Origin: Dryomyza anilis
Lineage: Eukaryota > Arthropoda > Insecta > Diptera > Dryomyzidae
NCBI GenBank assembly: GCA_951804985.1
Contig: OX638134.1
Location: 80,765,679-80,829,678, forward strand
Reading direction: 5' to 3'
DNA length: 64,000 nucleotides
The notes under the pieces were generated by a model, which ran no database searches, was not told the origin of the DNA, and saw only the letters and a program-made list of their open reading frames with translations. Shown one piece after another: positions 10,560 through 22,935 of the stretch (its first letter is position 1; every line of letters begins with the position of its first letter). The translations under genes and the position numbers were made by a program.

Positions 10560-12066
10560 CGTACACAAAAAATATCGACTTGCAGAATCTTATCTAATCC
10601 ATTTATGGACTTGATATCTCGGCGAGCTTCTAAGCTGATTGAGATTTGCGACATTATATTTTGATTTTTTTTATATGCCTCTACTTTCCGCATTGATAGT
10701 CCATATATTTTTATTATTTTTTTTTTGTCACATACAATTGATTGTGATATTTTTACTGCTACTTGTTTATGTGGCATTATTTAGGTGCTCTTATCGGTGT
10801 AGTAGAAATGTTAGTCACTATAAGATTACGGACAGACGTTTACTGTCCATAATTAGGTAGGATTTATATTTATGATTGTAAATTAACAATGTAGTTTCCA
10901 CTCAAAAACATACATAAAATATATATTAAAAAAGTGTGGCTCGTAAATAAAGATACCCTTACTATAGTAAATCAAAGCGATGACAAAGATAATGAATGAA
11001 ATACCTATTTGAAAAGTATAACAGAATTTGGAGTAATAGTTCCAAGAGTTGATTTGAAACTTGATTTCTTCAAACCACATAAATAACTACTATCTTAGGC
11101 AAACCTGCCAAATGAGAATGGGTCCGGGAATATCCCAATAAACATTTGCCCTTGACATCAAGTGGTTTGCAAGTTTAAATCAAGTATTTTTCTCAATTTA
11201 TTGTGTTGAGAATAGCATAGAGAAACGTAATTAAAAAAGTTGTAAAATATAGCATTCTCCATCAAAACGTCTTTTTACTATCTATTCTATTTTTCAAATT
11301 ATATTCCAATGTACAACTTACTTAAAATATGCACTCATATCATAGTTGAAGGAAACTTTGAATTCTATTTGAAATACACTAATATTTCAAAATGATCTAT
11401 ACGCTTGTTAATGGCTTCAATTTTTGCCCATATATAGTTGATATTCACACTTATATCATCGTTCAAAAATAGCTTGATAGACCACTTGATATACATATTA
11501 AACTACACAATAAAACTACACTTGTTTGAAATTTGATGTAGATACAAATTCTCAACATATTCGTATAATGCATTTTTCTGTATCAACCTTTTGTATTAAA
11601 AGGGAATTTGAAATATAAAAGGGAAGTGAAAAGGAAAATGCATGTTAAATCGCACATGTATTACATATTGGTCATTATTAATATCTCTATCTTTCAGGTT
11701 TCCGTGGTTCCATTATCATAAAAAGGCACATGATGATGCGGTTTTCGTACACCGTTTGCAGAATTTCGTATTTAATAATTAAGACGCAACATTTTATGAA
11801 TGTTGTAGTTAATAATGATATGGCGTCTATAATTGCGATTGTTTATATTATTCAATAGTAATAATAATAGTTTGGCGCTCTCTCTTGCCGACGCTGAATC
11901 TTAGGTAAATCGAAATGCTGGCATTGGCAAAGAAAACCCTCTACGTAATTAGTACTAGATCTAAGTATCATTTGGTATGAGATTGGAATATAAAAAATGT
12001 TATTTGCAACTACCGAATTCACCGTGTTGATACGAAATTTGTTGCCGTAGTCGGTTGTCCCTGCAA
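10560..12066. other. AT-rich intergenic stretch
   Basis: No gene recognised. Short frames of 60-81 codons look random. Near 11120 and 12765 two similar words (GGGAATATCCCAATAAACAT and GGAATATCCCATTAACAT) may mark ends of an old element, but I cannot support a boundary. Confidence 0.4.
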
Positions 12067-12070
12067 GAAT

Positions 12071-12386
12071 GACAAATATCTACTAAGATTCACAGCACTA
12101 TGACCCATCGGATAGAACGCATCGATATCAACCTATGATTTAGGTCCAATTCAACACTCGATAGCACTACGAAAAAGTGCTCGAATTCCACTGCATCTCG
12201 CATTGATCTCGTAACGATAACAATACGAATGGCATAATGGGAACAGTTTCTATCAATTGTACTGTTGATATATTTCTTGCGTTTTTGTGGATAATATCAC
12301 CACTTGCTTCTATGCTCAAGCTGGGATCCGAACGCATTTTAGAATTCAAGTATGCGCACTGGATACCTCTGGACTGCTGAGATCGG
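12071..12386 (-). mobile_element. Old SINE copy interrupted by a gamma-type insertion
   Basis: The segments 12071-12099 and about 12251-12386 align in order with the SINE at 21970-22163: AATATCTACTAAGATTCACA, then ATTGTACTGTTGATAT, TTTTGTGGATAATATCACCA and finally CTCTGGACTGCTGAGATCGG. The B-box region is mutated (GGGATCCGAACGC). The intervening 12100-12250 carries CGATATC words of the gamma family and is probably a later insertion. Confidence 0.65.
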
Positions 12387-13385
12387 AAAAGAATTTCATA
12401 GACACATCGAATTGTGATTTCATTTGTGGTACAAACTACAACTTTTATAGTTTTTGCTAAAAGAAACCAAATAAATCAATGTAATAACCGAAAAAGTTTG
12501 GAATTGGGTTGGCTGGCGCAAAATTTTCAATTCTGTAATCCAATCTAGTTCTGGAAGAGAGAACTTCTAATTGATACACTCTGAAATCCATAGGAATTCC
12601 TACTGATTCAATGTTTTCTTTATTATTAAAATTAGTCAATGCAATTGTATAATAAAATATTTAATATTATTGTGTGTCAACTATAAAAGTTATAGTATCT
12701 CACACTATTGATTTTTATAGTTTTAACTATTATTTAAAAACTAATGTGATGGCCTAATACTACTGGAATATCCCATTAACATAATAATTGTTTCAACACC
12801 AAGTTCGAGTTCCAAATTTAACTTTTTATTTAAACAAGGCATTTATGATTACCTGCTTTTCATATATTCAAATATACCGACTATATAATGCTTTGTTTAA
12901 TAAAAATGCATGTCATTTTGTACTTAATAAATATAAATTTGTTTATTGAAAACCTAATGAAAGATGTGATCTTATCTCTGGCAAAAAATAACAAATGAAA
13001 TGAAAAAAATTAAAGTACTTCGTATTAACCAATCAGAGTTATTGGATTATAAATAATTTTTTTTATGTTATGGTCTGTTAAGGCACAATGTCTGCAAAGT
13101 TCCTAAAAATATGCTGTATTCTGTTGTGGGATTTAAATTAATTTCAGAAAATTAAAATCTTAAACAATATCTTATCAATATACTATACTCAATGATAAAC
13201 AAAAATAGGTAAAACTCTGGAAATTCCATATAAGTTCATAAGATAATGTATAACATTTAACTGAATGAAAGCTTATTACAAAAATACTCCCAGATGGGCC
13301 AAATTCTTTAATATTCCATCAAAAGGTAGGTAAGTCCGACTTAAATTGTGTAGACAAATAAAAAGGTTTTTGATAGTGCTTACCC
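12387..13385. other. AT-rich intergenic stretch
   Basis: No gene or clear repeat family. Short inverted words around ACTATAAAAGTTATAGT (12670-12690) are noted only. Confidence 0.4.
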
Positions 13386-13389
13386 AGTA

Positions 13390-13650
13390 TGTCATTCGTT
13401 TCGATATCGTTACGAGAATATCGGACACATTTTCGTAGCGACCTGTCATAGTTTTCTCTGCATTTTACGAAATCGAATCAATAGAAAAAAGAAAAATAAG
13501 CATGTACAAGATTGCGATATCGATGTGATAAATGTTTAAATATTATATCTTTACATTAAATTTTTAATGTAGGAGAAATTAGAGGCGATAAAGCTACCAA
13601 ATCGAACTTTGTTTTATCGAAATGAGTTCGAGAAAGTATCGAGAAATTTC
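13390..13650. repeat. Gamma-family dispersed repeat, inverted relative to 9 kb
   Basis: It contains TTTCGATATCGTTACGAGAA, ATTTTACGAAATCGAATCAA and GATTGCGATATCGATGTGAT, which are reverse complements of words at 9.03-9.23 kb. Confidence 0.5.
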
Positions 13651-13744
13651 AGACTGGGTAACTTATGGTTTTGAAAGAACACGACATCTTAGTATATGAG
13701 AGAAATTGTAGATCTCTGATGAATAAATTGTTTTCTTGCGACCT

Positions 13745-14072
13745 AATTTTATCATAAGCCAGAATTTAAACCTGAGACGAGTGAAACCCAGTGTAAATGT
13801 GGACCTTTGAGACGAACATCTTCGGTGTCTACTCTGTAGATATCTTTGGACTTTTATTAGAGTCTTTAGATGTCTAAAAGTACGGATGGACAGAATTTAA
13901 AATCAAAACATTTTGAATATATTTTGATATATTTTAATTATCGCATACGGTCATCGGATTATACGTATTTATAGAAATGATAAGAATTTTAGACGGAAGA
14001 ACTATATCTAATCATTTGAGTATTGCAATTCTAAGACAGCGAAACATGATATCATTGCAAACCTAAATTCTC
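13745..14072. repeat. Upstream part of the SP3/SP4 segmental duplication
   Basis: About 13745-14070 aligns, with indels, to about 17028-17320 upstream of SP4. Shared words include TTTTATCATAAGCC, GTAGATATCTTTGGACTTTT and ACTATATCTAATCATTTG. The duplicated unit therefore includes several hundred bases of 5' flank plus the gene and its 3' end. Confidence 0.7.
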
Positions 14073-14073
14073 C

Positions 14074-14110
14074 TATAAAAGTGCAATAATTTAGAGAATG
14101 GTCATCAGTT
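14074..14110 (+). promoter_or_regulatory. SP3 core promoter
   Basis: TATAAAA at 14074-14080 and TCAGTT at 14105-14110, with the initiator A at 14107. The predicted 5' UTR is about 23 nt. SP4 and SP6 have the same arrangement. Confidence 0.8.
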
Positions 14111-14129
14111 GTTGTTCCATTGCAGCACC

Positions 14130-15009
14130 ATGAAGTTCTTAGTTATTTTTGCTTTGGCTTTGGCCACCGCTTCCGCTGATTTATATCACCGCGAATTGAC
14201 TGTGCCAGTCGTTGAGAATGAGGGTCGCATCACAAACGGCCAAACTGCTTCCGTCGGTCAGTTCCCATATCAAGTTGGTCTCTCTCTCCGTTTGAATGCT
14301 TTATCCTCCGCATGGTGCGGTGGTTCTTTGATCGGCAACAGATGGGTCTTGACCGCTGCTCATTGCACCGAAGGGTAAGTTTATTTAAAATATTTTTTTT
14401 TTGAATCTTTTGTCAATAATATATGCATTCTTTTTTATTTAAAGTGTGCAATCTGTGACTGTCTACTTGGGCGCTACCGTCCGTACCTCAGCTGAAGTTA
14501 CCTATACCGTTCAAAAGAGCGACATCATCATCCACACCGGCTGGAACAGCGCTAACCTGAGGAACGATATCTCCTTGATCAAGATTCCATCAGTCACTTA
14601 CTCTGCCAAGATCAAGCCCGTGCCACTGCCCAAGATTGCCTCTTCTTACTCTACTTATGCCGGTGATTCCGTTATTGCTTCGGGCTGGGGCCGCATCTCC
14701 GACTCTGCTTCCGGTGTTACCAACAACTTGCAATGGGCTAAGATGGTTGTCATCACCAACACCGTTTGTGCCAAGACCTACGGTACCTCCATTGTTACCT
14801 CCGGCAACATCTGCGTCTCCACCCCTAACGGTGTGTCCACCTGCAACGGTGACTCCGGCGGCCCATTGGTCTTGGAGTCCACTGGTGTTCAAGTTGGTTT
14901 GACCTCTTTCGGTGCTGCTGCTGGTTGCGCTCTGGGTTACCCAGCTGCCTTCACCCGCCTCACCAGCTACGTTGACTGGATCAAGTCCAACACTGGTATT
15001 GCTTATTAA
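14130..15009 (+). CDS. SP3: brachyurin-like chymotrypsin
   Basis: A secreted S1A endopeptidase of 269 residues. Exons 14130-14374 and 14445-15009 flank a 70-bp GTAAGT...AAG intron placed just after TAAHCTEG, the same site as in SP4, SP6 and SP7. Signal peptide about 1-16, activation at R33|I34 (EGRITNG), His78, Asp123 in RNDIS and Ser219 in CNGDSGGP, with Ser at the S1 site (GVSTC). The ATG at 14130 follows the initiator by 23 nt. The longer frame from 14109 starts at TTG and is not used. AATAAA is at 15039-15044. Flanks pair it with SP4, but the protein differs from SP6 at only about 11 positions and from SP4 at about 30, suggesting gene conversion. Strong G/C-ending codon bias. Confidence 0.95.
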
Positions 15010-15044
15010 AAAGAAGTAACCAGTTGAATTTTGGAAAAAATAAA

Positions 15045-15642
15045 CATTGAGATTATATAAAACGAGCTATGAGATCTTTTAATTTTGTTTTTGAAGTGGG
15101 TTTATTTACTTGCGAATTGCAAATTTTATTAATCCGAAATCGTACTTTAGAAAACGTGAACAAATTCTTCCGAAATCAATAAATTTCATAAGTGCTTAAG
15201 TATATTGATAGAAAGAAAGAAGATAGAAAGAAGCAGAGACAAGAATTGGGCGACATCCGTAATCCACAATTTATACTGCGTTCCTTAGAAGAATGAATAA
15301 ATTTAAGGAAATTAGGTTCCTCTTTACAATCAAATACAATCGAGATTTTAACTTTTTATAATTTCATATTATACAGTAATGATTAATTTAATGGTGAAAC
15401 AATTGAACACATAGGATATAATCCATTTTTTGACAAAACAACTTCTTATTAAGTTTCTTGATATAATCTTCCAAAATTCGGAATATCATTTATATGTTAA
15501 AATGTTGTTATCAATTTTAGTCTCATCAATATATGTAAAAAGATTTTTGTAAACGTATTATTGAAATTTTATAGATGTAGTTGGAGTTAAGAAAATTACA
15601 GTATCCCTCGATCTCTTCATTCCAGTCGAAGTCGAGAACATT
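15045..15642. other. SP3 3' flank, no gene
   Basis: The first 50-60 bases resemble the SP4 3' flank (AACGAGCTATGAGATCTTTT). The remainder is AT-rich with nothing recognisable. Confidence 0.45.
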
Positions 15643-15923
15643 AGCTGCGTTCCCGTGGTTTTTGATCATGATCCGTAGATCATTTTCATATACAAAACAT
15701 AAACAAACAATTAGAACCAGGTTCGTTTTTGGATCAATTACTGATCTGGTACTGTACGTATCAAAAGTGGTGATATTATGCTATTGTGAATATCACTGAA
15801 TAAGAAGAAGAATTTCCTTTGAAAAAAAGGGGCAGAAGAAAACAGAGCTGCCAAATTTATTAAAATAAAACCGATGGCGTTCCCGTGAAACAGATCTGGT
15901 TCAAGTACCACGGGAACGCAGCT
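15643..15923. mobile_element. MITE with 17-bp perfect inverted ends
   Basis: AGCTGCGTTCCCGTGGT at 15643-15659 and its exact reverse complement at 15907-15923 bound a 281-bp segment. ATT flanks both sides, a possible 3-bp target duplication. No transposase is present. Confidence 0.65.
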
Positions 15924-16064
15924 ATTATTGCTTTCGAGACGAGATTTGAGAACGCGATTTCAAAAACATTTAAGTTCGCAGAACTATTAGTGATGCGAAA
16001 GGATATGACACCTCGTAATTAGATGCAATACGAGATTGACTTAAATAGTTCAAAGAATAAAACT

Positions 16065-17013
16065 CTGCCCAATCCTTAAGAAAGGGGATCCCACAATACG
16101 CGCCAACTACCGTGGGATAAGTCTTGTCAATATCGCGTATAAGGTTCTAACGAGCGTATTATGTGAAAGACTGAAGCCAATCGTCAACAGACTCATTGAA
16201 TGTTATCAGTGCGGCTTCAGACCTGGCAAGTCCACCATAGACCAGATTTTCACATTGCACCAAATCCTGGAAGAGACCAAAGAGAGGCAGATCGACTCCC
16301 ACCACACCCACCACCTCGTCGACTACAAAGCTGCCTTCGACAGTGAGATAAGGAGTCGCCTATACGCCACCATGTCTGAGTTCCCTATAACTGCGAAACT
16401 TATAAGGCTTCGCAGGATGACCCTGAGCGACACACGTTGCTCAGAGAGAAATAGGTATGCTGATGATATCGACATCATTGGGCAGAGCGTACGAGCAATC
16501 AGTGCAGCATTTTCCAGTTTAGAGAGGGAATCGCGTCGAATGTGTCTTACGGTGAACGAAAACAAGACGAAGTACATGGTGTCAAGAAACAAAAAGTCCG
16601 GCGTCTTGGACAATACGTCAATATTGACAACCACAACTTCGAAGTTGTGGAGGACTTCGTTTATTTAGGTAACAGTATAAACAAGGAAAACAATGTCAGC
16701 CTGGAGATTAGCCGAATAATAGCTCTTGCCAACAGGTGTTACTGTGGGCTCAGTAGGCAATTTAAGAGCAGAGCCCTCTCTCGACAGACAAAAATTACGC
16801 TCTATAAGTCGTTCATCATGCCAGTCCTCCTCTATAACGCTGAGGCATGGACACTGGCCAACAACGATGAGCGAGCTTAAGGAGCGTTCGAGAGAAAGAT
16901 TCTTCGGAATATGCGTTGAAAATGAGTACAGAATCGGATGGAACGACGAACTGTATGAGCTCGACGCCGACATTGGCATAGTCAGGCGCATTAAGATCCA
17001 GCTTAATGAATAA
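16065..17013 (+). pseudogene. RTE-like LINE reverse transcriptase, broken copy 1
   Basis: A fragment of a non-LTR retrotransposon ORF2. Translating about 16068-16330 gives a typical RT stretch with NYRGISLVN, CGFRPGKSTIDQIF and DYKAAFDS. The RT core between SDTRC and YADDIDIIG is deleted, so the G-F-R-Q-G-D block is missing while the Y-A-D-D box remains. The frame then shifts repeatedly: DFVYLGNSI, RCYCGLSRQ and LLYNAEAWTLAN appear in another frame. It ends at a stop after RRIKIQLNE (16986-17013), where the SP4 flank begins. It is dead. Assignment to RTE rather than another LINE clade is from memory of motif style and is moderate. Confidence 0.8.
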
Positions 17014-17318
17014 TTTGTATTCTTATGGCTCATTTTATCATAAGCCTGAATATGAACCCGAGACGATTTGCCAAGTATAAATGTTGACCTTTGTGACGAA
17101 CATGTTCGTCCAAAGATATCTGTAGATATCTTTGGACTTTTTCTAGAGTTTTTAGATCACGTCAGAAACTATATCACAACGGATGGACAGCATTAAAATC
17201 AGAATTTGAATACAGAATATTGTGCAATTGATAAGAACATTTGACGAAAAAACTATATCTAATCATTTGTGTATTGAAATGCAGCCAAACATGATATGCT
17301 TGCATACCTAAAATCTCT

Positions 17319-18252
<934 letters not shown>

Positions 18253-18534
18253 AAATAAGTATCCAATTGAATTTTGGAAAAAATAAATATTGAGATTATG
18301 TAAAACGAGCTATGAGATCTTTTAATTTTGTTTTTTATGAGGGTTTATTTTTTTTAAAATAATATTAGTTAATCGAATTTTATGAATCCGAAATCGTACT
18401 ATTATAATAATACTTTGGCGCTACAGTCCTGAAGAACTTAGAACGAGCTTTCTCAACATTTGAGCTTTCTCCACTATTGAGAAAGACACACATTTTTGAA
18501 GGCCGTAAGTTTGCTATCGGACTCTGATTTACCC

Positions 18535-19075
18535 CGATGCTTACCGTCGGTCACTTAATACATAGGGGCTTTCTTTCGGACTCGATTTACGCCGAAGCTT
18601 GCTACCGAAACCGATTTACTTCGAAACTTGTATTCGGACCCGATTTACACCGAAGCTTGTTATCGAACCCGATTTATTCCGTGATTATCTTCGTACCCGA
18701 TTTACATCGAAACTTGCATTCGGACCCGATTTACACAGAAGCTTGTTATCGAACCCGATTTATTCCGAAGCTTATCTTCGTACCCGATTTACATCGAAAC
18801 TTGCATTCGGACCCGATTTACACCGAAGCTTGTTATCGAACCCGATTTATTCCGAAGCTTATCTTCGTACCCGATTTACACCGAAGCTTGTTATCGAACC
18901 CGATTTATTTCGAAGCTTATCTTCGTACCCGACTTACATCGAGACTTGTATTCGGACCCGATTTACACCGAAGCTTGTAATCGAACCCAATTTATACCGA
19001 AGTTTATTATTGTATCCAATGTACACCGAGCCTCGCTTACGGACCCGATTTACCCCGAAGCTTGCTGTCGAACGT
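18535..19075 (+). repeat. 29-bp tandem repeat with 87-bp higher-order period
   Basis: About 18 units built on ACCCGATTTACACCGAAGCT and TGTTATCGAACC/TTCGTACC variants. The unit is 29 bp and three units (87 bp) form a higher-order repeat that keeps frame, so long open frames of 147 and 166 codons with repeated motifs (ACYRTRFIPK, VPDLHR) arise in two frames. I regard these as by-products because both frames are equally open. Confidence 0.8.
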
Positions 19076-19640
19076 AAGAGACAACCGTGTTATATTTAAG
19101 TAAAACATTGTTTAGTTTTAAAGAAGAATAATCTTGCAATTATCTATTAGTGATGCGAAAAGATATCGCATATTGTAATTGCAGGCGTTATGCAGTACGA
19201 GATTGACTTTGGTAGTTTAGACGAGAACCAAAATTATACGAAATTTATTACCAATTTCGAGATTGGAAACGAAATTTTAAAAATCCTGACTTATATTTAA
19301 AAAAAAACGTTAAGAGTTTAAATCTATCTCAAATATGCATTCTAAATAAATTGTGACGTTCTTCTTATGAATAAATTACCTCGTAATCATATCGCTTTAT
19401 TGTTATCTTATTGGCTAATAGAAAAACAAATGTCTTAATATACAAATCTTAAATGGCGTCCAGATTGCAGACCATCACTGACGATAATCAGCACTTAAAG
19501 CAGCTATTTTCAGTTTAGAAACTGATTAAAATACCACGAACAACAATAAAATTAGTGTTAACATAATCAGCATTCTTGATCACAGCATTGCGATGATCCA
19601 TTAAATGAGGCCCCAATTATACTGAGAGTCATGTTATATT
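19076..19640. other. Intergenic with a dispersed TTAGTGATGCG repeat
   Basis: TTAGTGATGCGAAAAGATAT near 19145 and TACGAGATTGACTT near 19196 match words near 15990-16045 and, more weakly, 22200. No gene is seen. Confidence 0.45.
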
Positions 19641-19642
19641 CA

Positions 19643-19680
19643 TATAAATGAACATGAATAGGGTCGTCAAAAGTTTAGTC
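19643..19680 (+). promoter_or_regulatory. SP5 probable core promoter
   Basis: TATAAAT at 19643-19649 and a weaker initiator TTAGTC at 19675-19680. It is the least canonical of the seven. Confidence 0.5.
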
Positions 19681-19725
19681 TAACATTTATCAGGTCCTAT
19701 ACTAGTTTAGAGCACAGCAACGATA

Positions 19726-20678
19726 ATGATAACGCCAAAAAGTTTTGCTCTTTTAACTTTTTTATTGGGTTACACTACATTAATTTGGGGACATGCGTTA
19801 CCTGCTGTGGAATCTCGCATTGAAGGACGCATAACGGGTGGTAGTGTGGCGGCGGATCATCAGTTTCCCTATCAGGTGGGATTAAGCATTGAATTTTTGG
19901 CCGGACAGTTTACATGGTGTGGCGGTAGTTTGATCTCGACCCGTTGGGTCATTACGGCGGCGCATTGTGTGGATGAGTAAGTCGTTCTTTAATATAAATG
20001 AGCTCCGTTATAGATTTAATGGAAATATTTTCACTTGCAGCATTATCGGCATTACCGTGTATCTGGGTTCGACCAAACGTCTGGAGCCCACTAAAACTTT
20101 AAAGGTCACAACAAATAATATTCATGCACATCCTGCGTGGAACAGCAAAAGTCTCATCAATGATATTGCGCTACTTTATCTGCCTAGTGTTGTAAAGGAA
20201 TCGGCTGGTATACGTCCAATTGCATTACCCAAAATGACAACGACCTATGCAAGTTATGCATACAGCGAGGCAGTTGCCACTGGTTGGGGACGCATCAGTG
20301 ATTGTAAGTAGCAGAGTTTATAGATTTCTCAAGCACTTTTCTAATTAAATTTATATATTTAAAGCTTCCTCAAATATTTCCAATGAGCTGCACTATGTGA
20401 TACGTTTTGTCGAAACGAACGAGGAGTGTAAATATTCTTATGGTTCCTCGATTAGGTCCACTAACATTTGTATTGATACCACGGGTGGTAAATCAACATG
20501 CACCGGTGATTCCGGTGGTCCTTTGGCCTTGCAAAACGGTGCCGATAGTTTCGTACTAATTGGTATCTCATCTTTTGGCAAATCCGCTGGCTGCACTAAA
20601 GGATTTCCGGCCGTATTCACACGTATCACATCGTATCTGGACTGGATTAATGAGGTAGCAGGCGTGGCCTATGTTTAG
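19726..20678 (+). CDS. SP5: divergent chymotrypsin-like protease, three exons
   Basis: A secreted S1A protease of 275 residues. Exons 19726-19976, 20041-20303 and 20365-20678 join in phase (64- and 61-bp introns). The second intron, after GRISD, is absent from the other cluster members. Signal peptide about 1-23, activation at R35|I36 (EGRITGG), His80 in TAAHC, Asp125 in INDIA and Ser221 in CTGDSGGP, with Ser at the S1 site (GKSTC). Residue 192 is Thr where the others have Asn. Third positions are far less G/C-biased than SP3, SP4, SP6 and SP7, and the promoter is weaker, so it may be expressed at a lower level or another stage (inference). All catalytic residues are intact. Confidence 0.92.
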
Positions 20679-20984
20679 AAAAACGTTTTTCTATTTGTGC
20701 GATTAAGTAATGCTGGACATACTAAATTTAATATAGTTTTATAATTAGGTCTTCAATTAAGTCTGAAATGCGATATATACCGGGAGTATATATATCTATC
20801 ATATAACTAGAGTTGAACTCAAAGTGGAATTGATATTAGTTGCAATAAATTGTATTTAATATTTATTGTGTCTTAGTATTTACTTATTTGCTATTAAAAT
20901 CTACAAAAGAAGCATACTACACATATTTGATTACCTCCTAATTATATAAGGTACAGATTTGAAAGAAAATTATATATTTTAAGT

Positions 20985-21958
20985 GTGTTGCTTAATTTAG
21001 ACTACAATGTAGTTATAGTGAACCTCTCCGAACCATTTCATACCGAACGAGGTTTCAGACAGGGTGACTCCCTATCGTGCGACTTTTTTAACTTATTGAT
21101 GGAGAAAATAGTTCGAGCTGCCGAACTCCGTCAAAGCGGCACTATCGTCAACAAAAGTGTCATGCTGCTCGCATATGTCGACGATATTGATATCATTGGC
21201 AGGAGCACACGAGCAGTCAGCGCAGCATTCTCCAGATTGGAGAAAGAGTCGCGTCGAATGGGTCTAGCGGTGAACGAGGACAAGGCGAAGTTCCTTGTGT
21301 CAACAAGTAAAAAAGAGTCCGTGCGTCTTGGACAAAAAGCTGATTTTGACACCCACAAGTTCGACATTGTGAAGGACTTCGTCTATCTGGGATCCAGCGT
21401 AAACAGCAACAACGACGTCAGCCTGGAGATAAAACGGAGAATAACTCTTGCCAACAGGTGCTACTTTGGGCTCAGTAGGCAATTGAGAAGCAGAGCCCTC
21501 TCTCGCCGTACAAAAATAACGCTCTACAAGTCACTCATCATACCCGTCCCACTTTATGGTGCAGAAACACCGATGAGAGAGTACTGGGACCGTTCGAGAG
21601 AAAGATTCTCCGTAAAATCTTTGGCCCTATCTGCTTTGCTAACGAGTATCGAATAGAGATGAACCACGAGCTGTATGAGTTATTCGACGACATTGACATA
21701 GTTAAGCGCATCAAAATCCAGCGGCTTCGCTGGCTAGGTCATGTCGAACGAATGGATGAAAACACTCCAGCCAAGAAGGTGCTTGAATCGAAACTCGAAG
21801 GTGAACAGCGTAGAAGAGGGCGTCCAAATCTGCGTTGGAAAGACCAAGTTGAGGACAACCTGGCAACGCTTGGTATTTCTAACTGGCGTCAGCGCGCGCA
21901 AAGCAGATCCGACTGGCGCGGCTTTATCTCAGCGGCCAAAACCGACCCACGGTTGTAA
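20985..21958 (+). pseudogene. RTE-like LINE reverse transcriptase, broken copy 2
   Basis: The C-terminal half of a LINE ORF2. The first frame (20985-21656) carries GFRQGDSLSCDFFN, the catalytic box as YVDD (LAYVDDIDIIG), DFVYLGSSVN and RCYFGLSRQLRSRALS. It is broken near 21570 by a deletion in the region that copy 1 still carries as EAWTLANNDE. A second frame (21659-21958) continues with IKIQRLRWLGHVERM, EQRRRGRPNLRWKDQ and [10 protein letters not shown] to a natural stop. The 5' two thirds are missing. The 3' end ran into a TAAG/GTAA-type tail, now split by a SINE. The last 116 bp are part of a 1985-bp tandem duplication. Confidence 0.85.
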
Positions 21959-21969
21959 GGGCCATTTAA

Positions 21970-22163
21970 TTTTTTTTTTTTTTTTTTTTGGAATATCTAC
22001 TAAGATCCACAGCACTCAGACAGATTATATCCATTGTACTGTGAAATCTATTCCATACGATTTTGTGGTTAATATCACCACGAGCGCCCATGCCCAAGCC
22101 GGGATTCGAACCCGAGACCTTCAGAATGCAAGTCCGGCGCGCTACATCTGGACTGCTGAGGCC
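21970..22163 (-). mobile_element. tRNA-derived SINE in the LINE tail, copy 1
   Basis: On the minus strand it begins with a tRNA-like head, contains a perfect B-box GGTTCGAATCC (22112-22102), a tRNA-Ala-like anticodon loop CTTGCAT and ends in a 20-nt poly-A (T run 21970-21989 on the plus strand). GGCCATTTAA flanks both sides (21960-21969 and 22164-22173), a clear 10-bp target duplication. Transcription by RNA polymerase III and mobilisation by a LINE are known for such elements. The intact B-box and long poly-A suggest a young insertion. Confidence 0.85.
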
Positions 22164-22204
22164 GGCCATTTAAGTAAGTAAGTCAGTTATAGTGAGCCGA
22201 TGAA

Positions 22205-22935
22205 CTTGCTCTCATTAGTGATGCGGGAAAGACTAAACAAATCTTACTCGGATCTTGCCTTGTAATTTGATACGAAATAAATAATTAGATTATTTGAGTT
22301 CGAGAACGTGAAATCTCTGCCTTTTCTCATAACACATCATATATTTAGCATTTCCAATGAAGTTGAAATTAGTTTGAGAATTTGAAAAAATATTGCGAGA
22401 ATACCGAATCTAGTGTTTTACGCGGTCTATTACTTTTAATCAAGCATAGCCGAAATAAAGAATGAGATATCCTTCGGTTGTCCAGATATGTAAGACTCGC
22501 TAACGAAATCCTTGTTTTGTAAATTTGAAGATCAAGATTTATAAAGTCTAGTCAAATACCGCTCGGCCATAACCATGTCTCTTAAAAACTTTAACTTTCA
22601 AAGAAGTTCAAATTAGTTTTCTATTTGTGGTCAAGAAACAATACCATCACATTTGAGAAGATATTTCCTATAAAGTCTAAAATCTAATTTTTTAGAATTG
22701 GTAAGTCGTTGTGTAAGAACGTTATGTGGTCTACTATGTAGCATTAATCAAGCAAAACCGATGCGAAATAAAGAATGAGATTACCTTCGGTAGTCTAGAA
22801 GAGATTCGCTAAGGATATTCTTTGTTTTACACATTTTAAGATCGAATTTCTCATCAAATCTCGCTCACCATAACTAGACCTCTTCTTAGGACACGTCATA
22901 TATGTAATACTTCCTTTAAAATGTAAAAATGTCTA
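22205..22935. repeat. Diverged tandem repeat of about 310 bp
   Basis: AATCAAGCATAGCCG (about 22437) and AATCAAGCAAAACCG (about 22747) begin similar blocks that include AAAGAATGAGAT, CTTCGGT and CATAAC. A third, weaker block follows at 23240-23560 (AAGAACCGATGCGAGATCAA). It is non-coding. Confidence 0.55.

Noticed and set aside
14109..14129. Upstream extensions of SP2, SP3, SP4 and SP7 open frames
   Set aside because: The extensions begin at TTG (10487, 14109, 17354, 28877), not ATG. Signal peptides start exactly at the downstream ATGs (10481, 14130, 17375, 28934), which follow the promoters by the expected distance.
14590..14902. 100-codon and 88-codon frames overlapping SP3 exon 2 (same in SP4, SP6)
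   Set aside because: They are shadows of a strongly G/C-biased coding exon and recur only because the paralogues are similar.
18535..19075. A CRISPR-like array
   Set aside because: Units are directly adjacent without unique spacers, and the genome is eukaryotic.
20985..21958. An active LINE
   Set aside because: The 5' half, endonuclease and part of the RT are missing, the frame is broken near 21570, and the tail is interrupted.
22100..22163. A functional tRNA-Ala gene on the minus strand
   Set aside because: The B-box is intact, but arms pair poorly, a long non-tRNA body and poly-A tail follow, and a target duplication brackets the whole, so it is a SINE.
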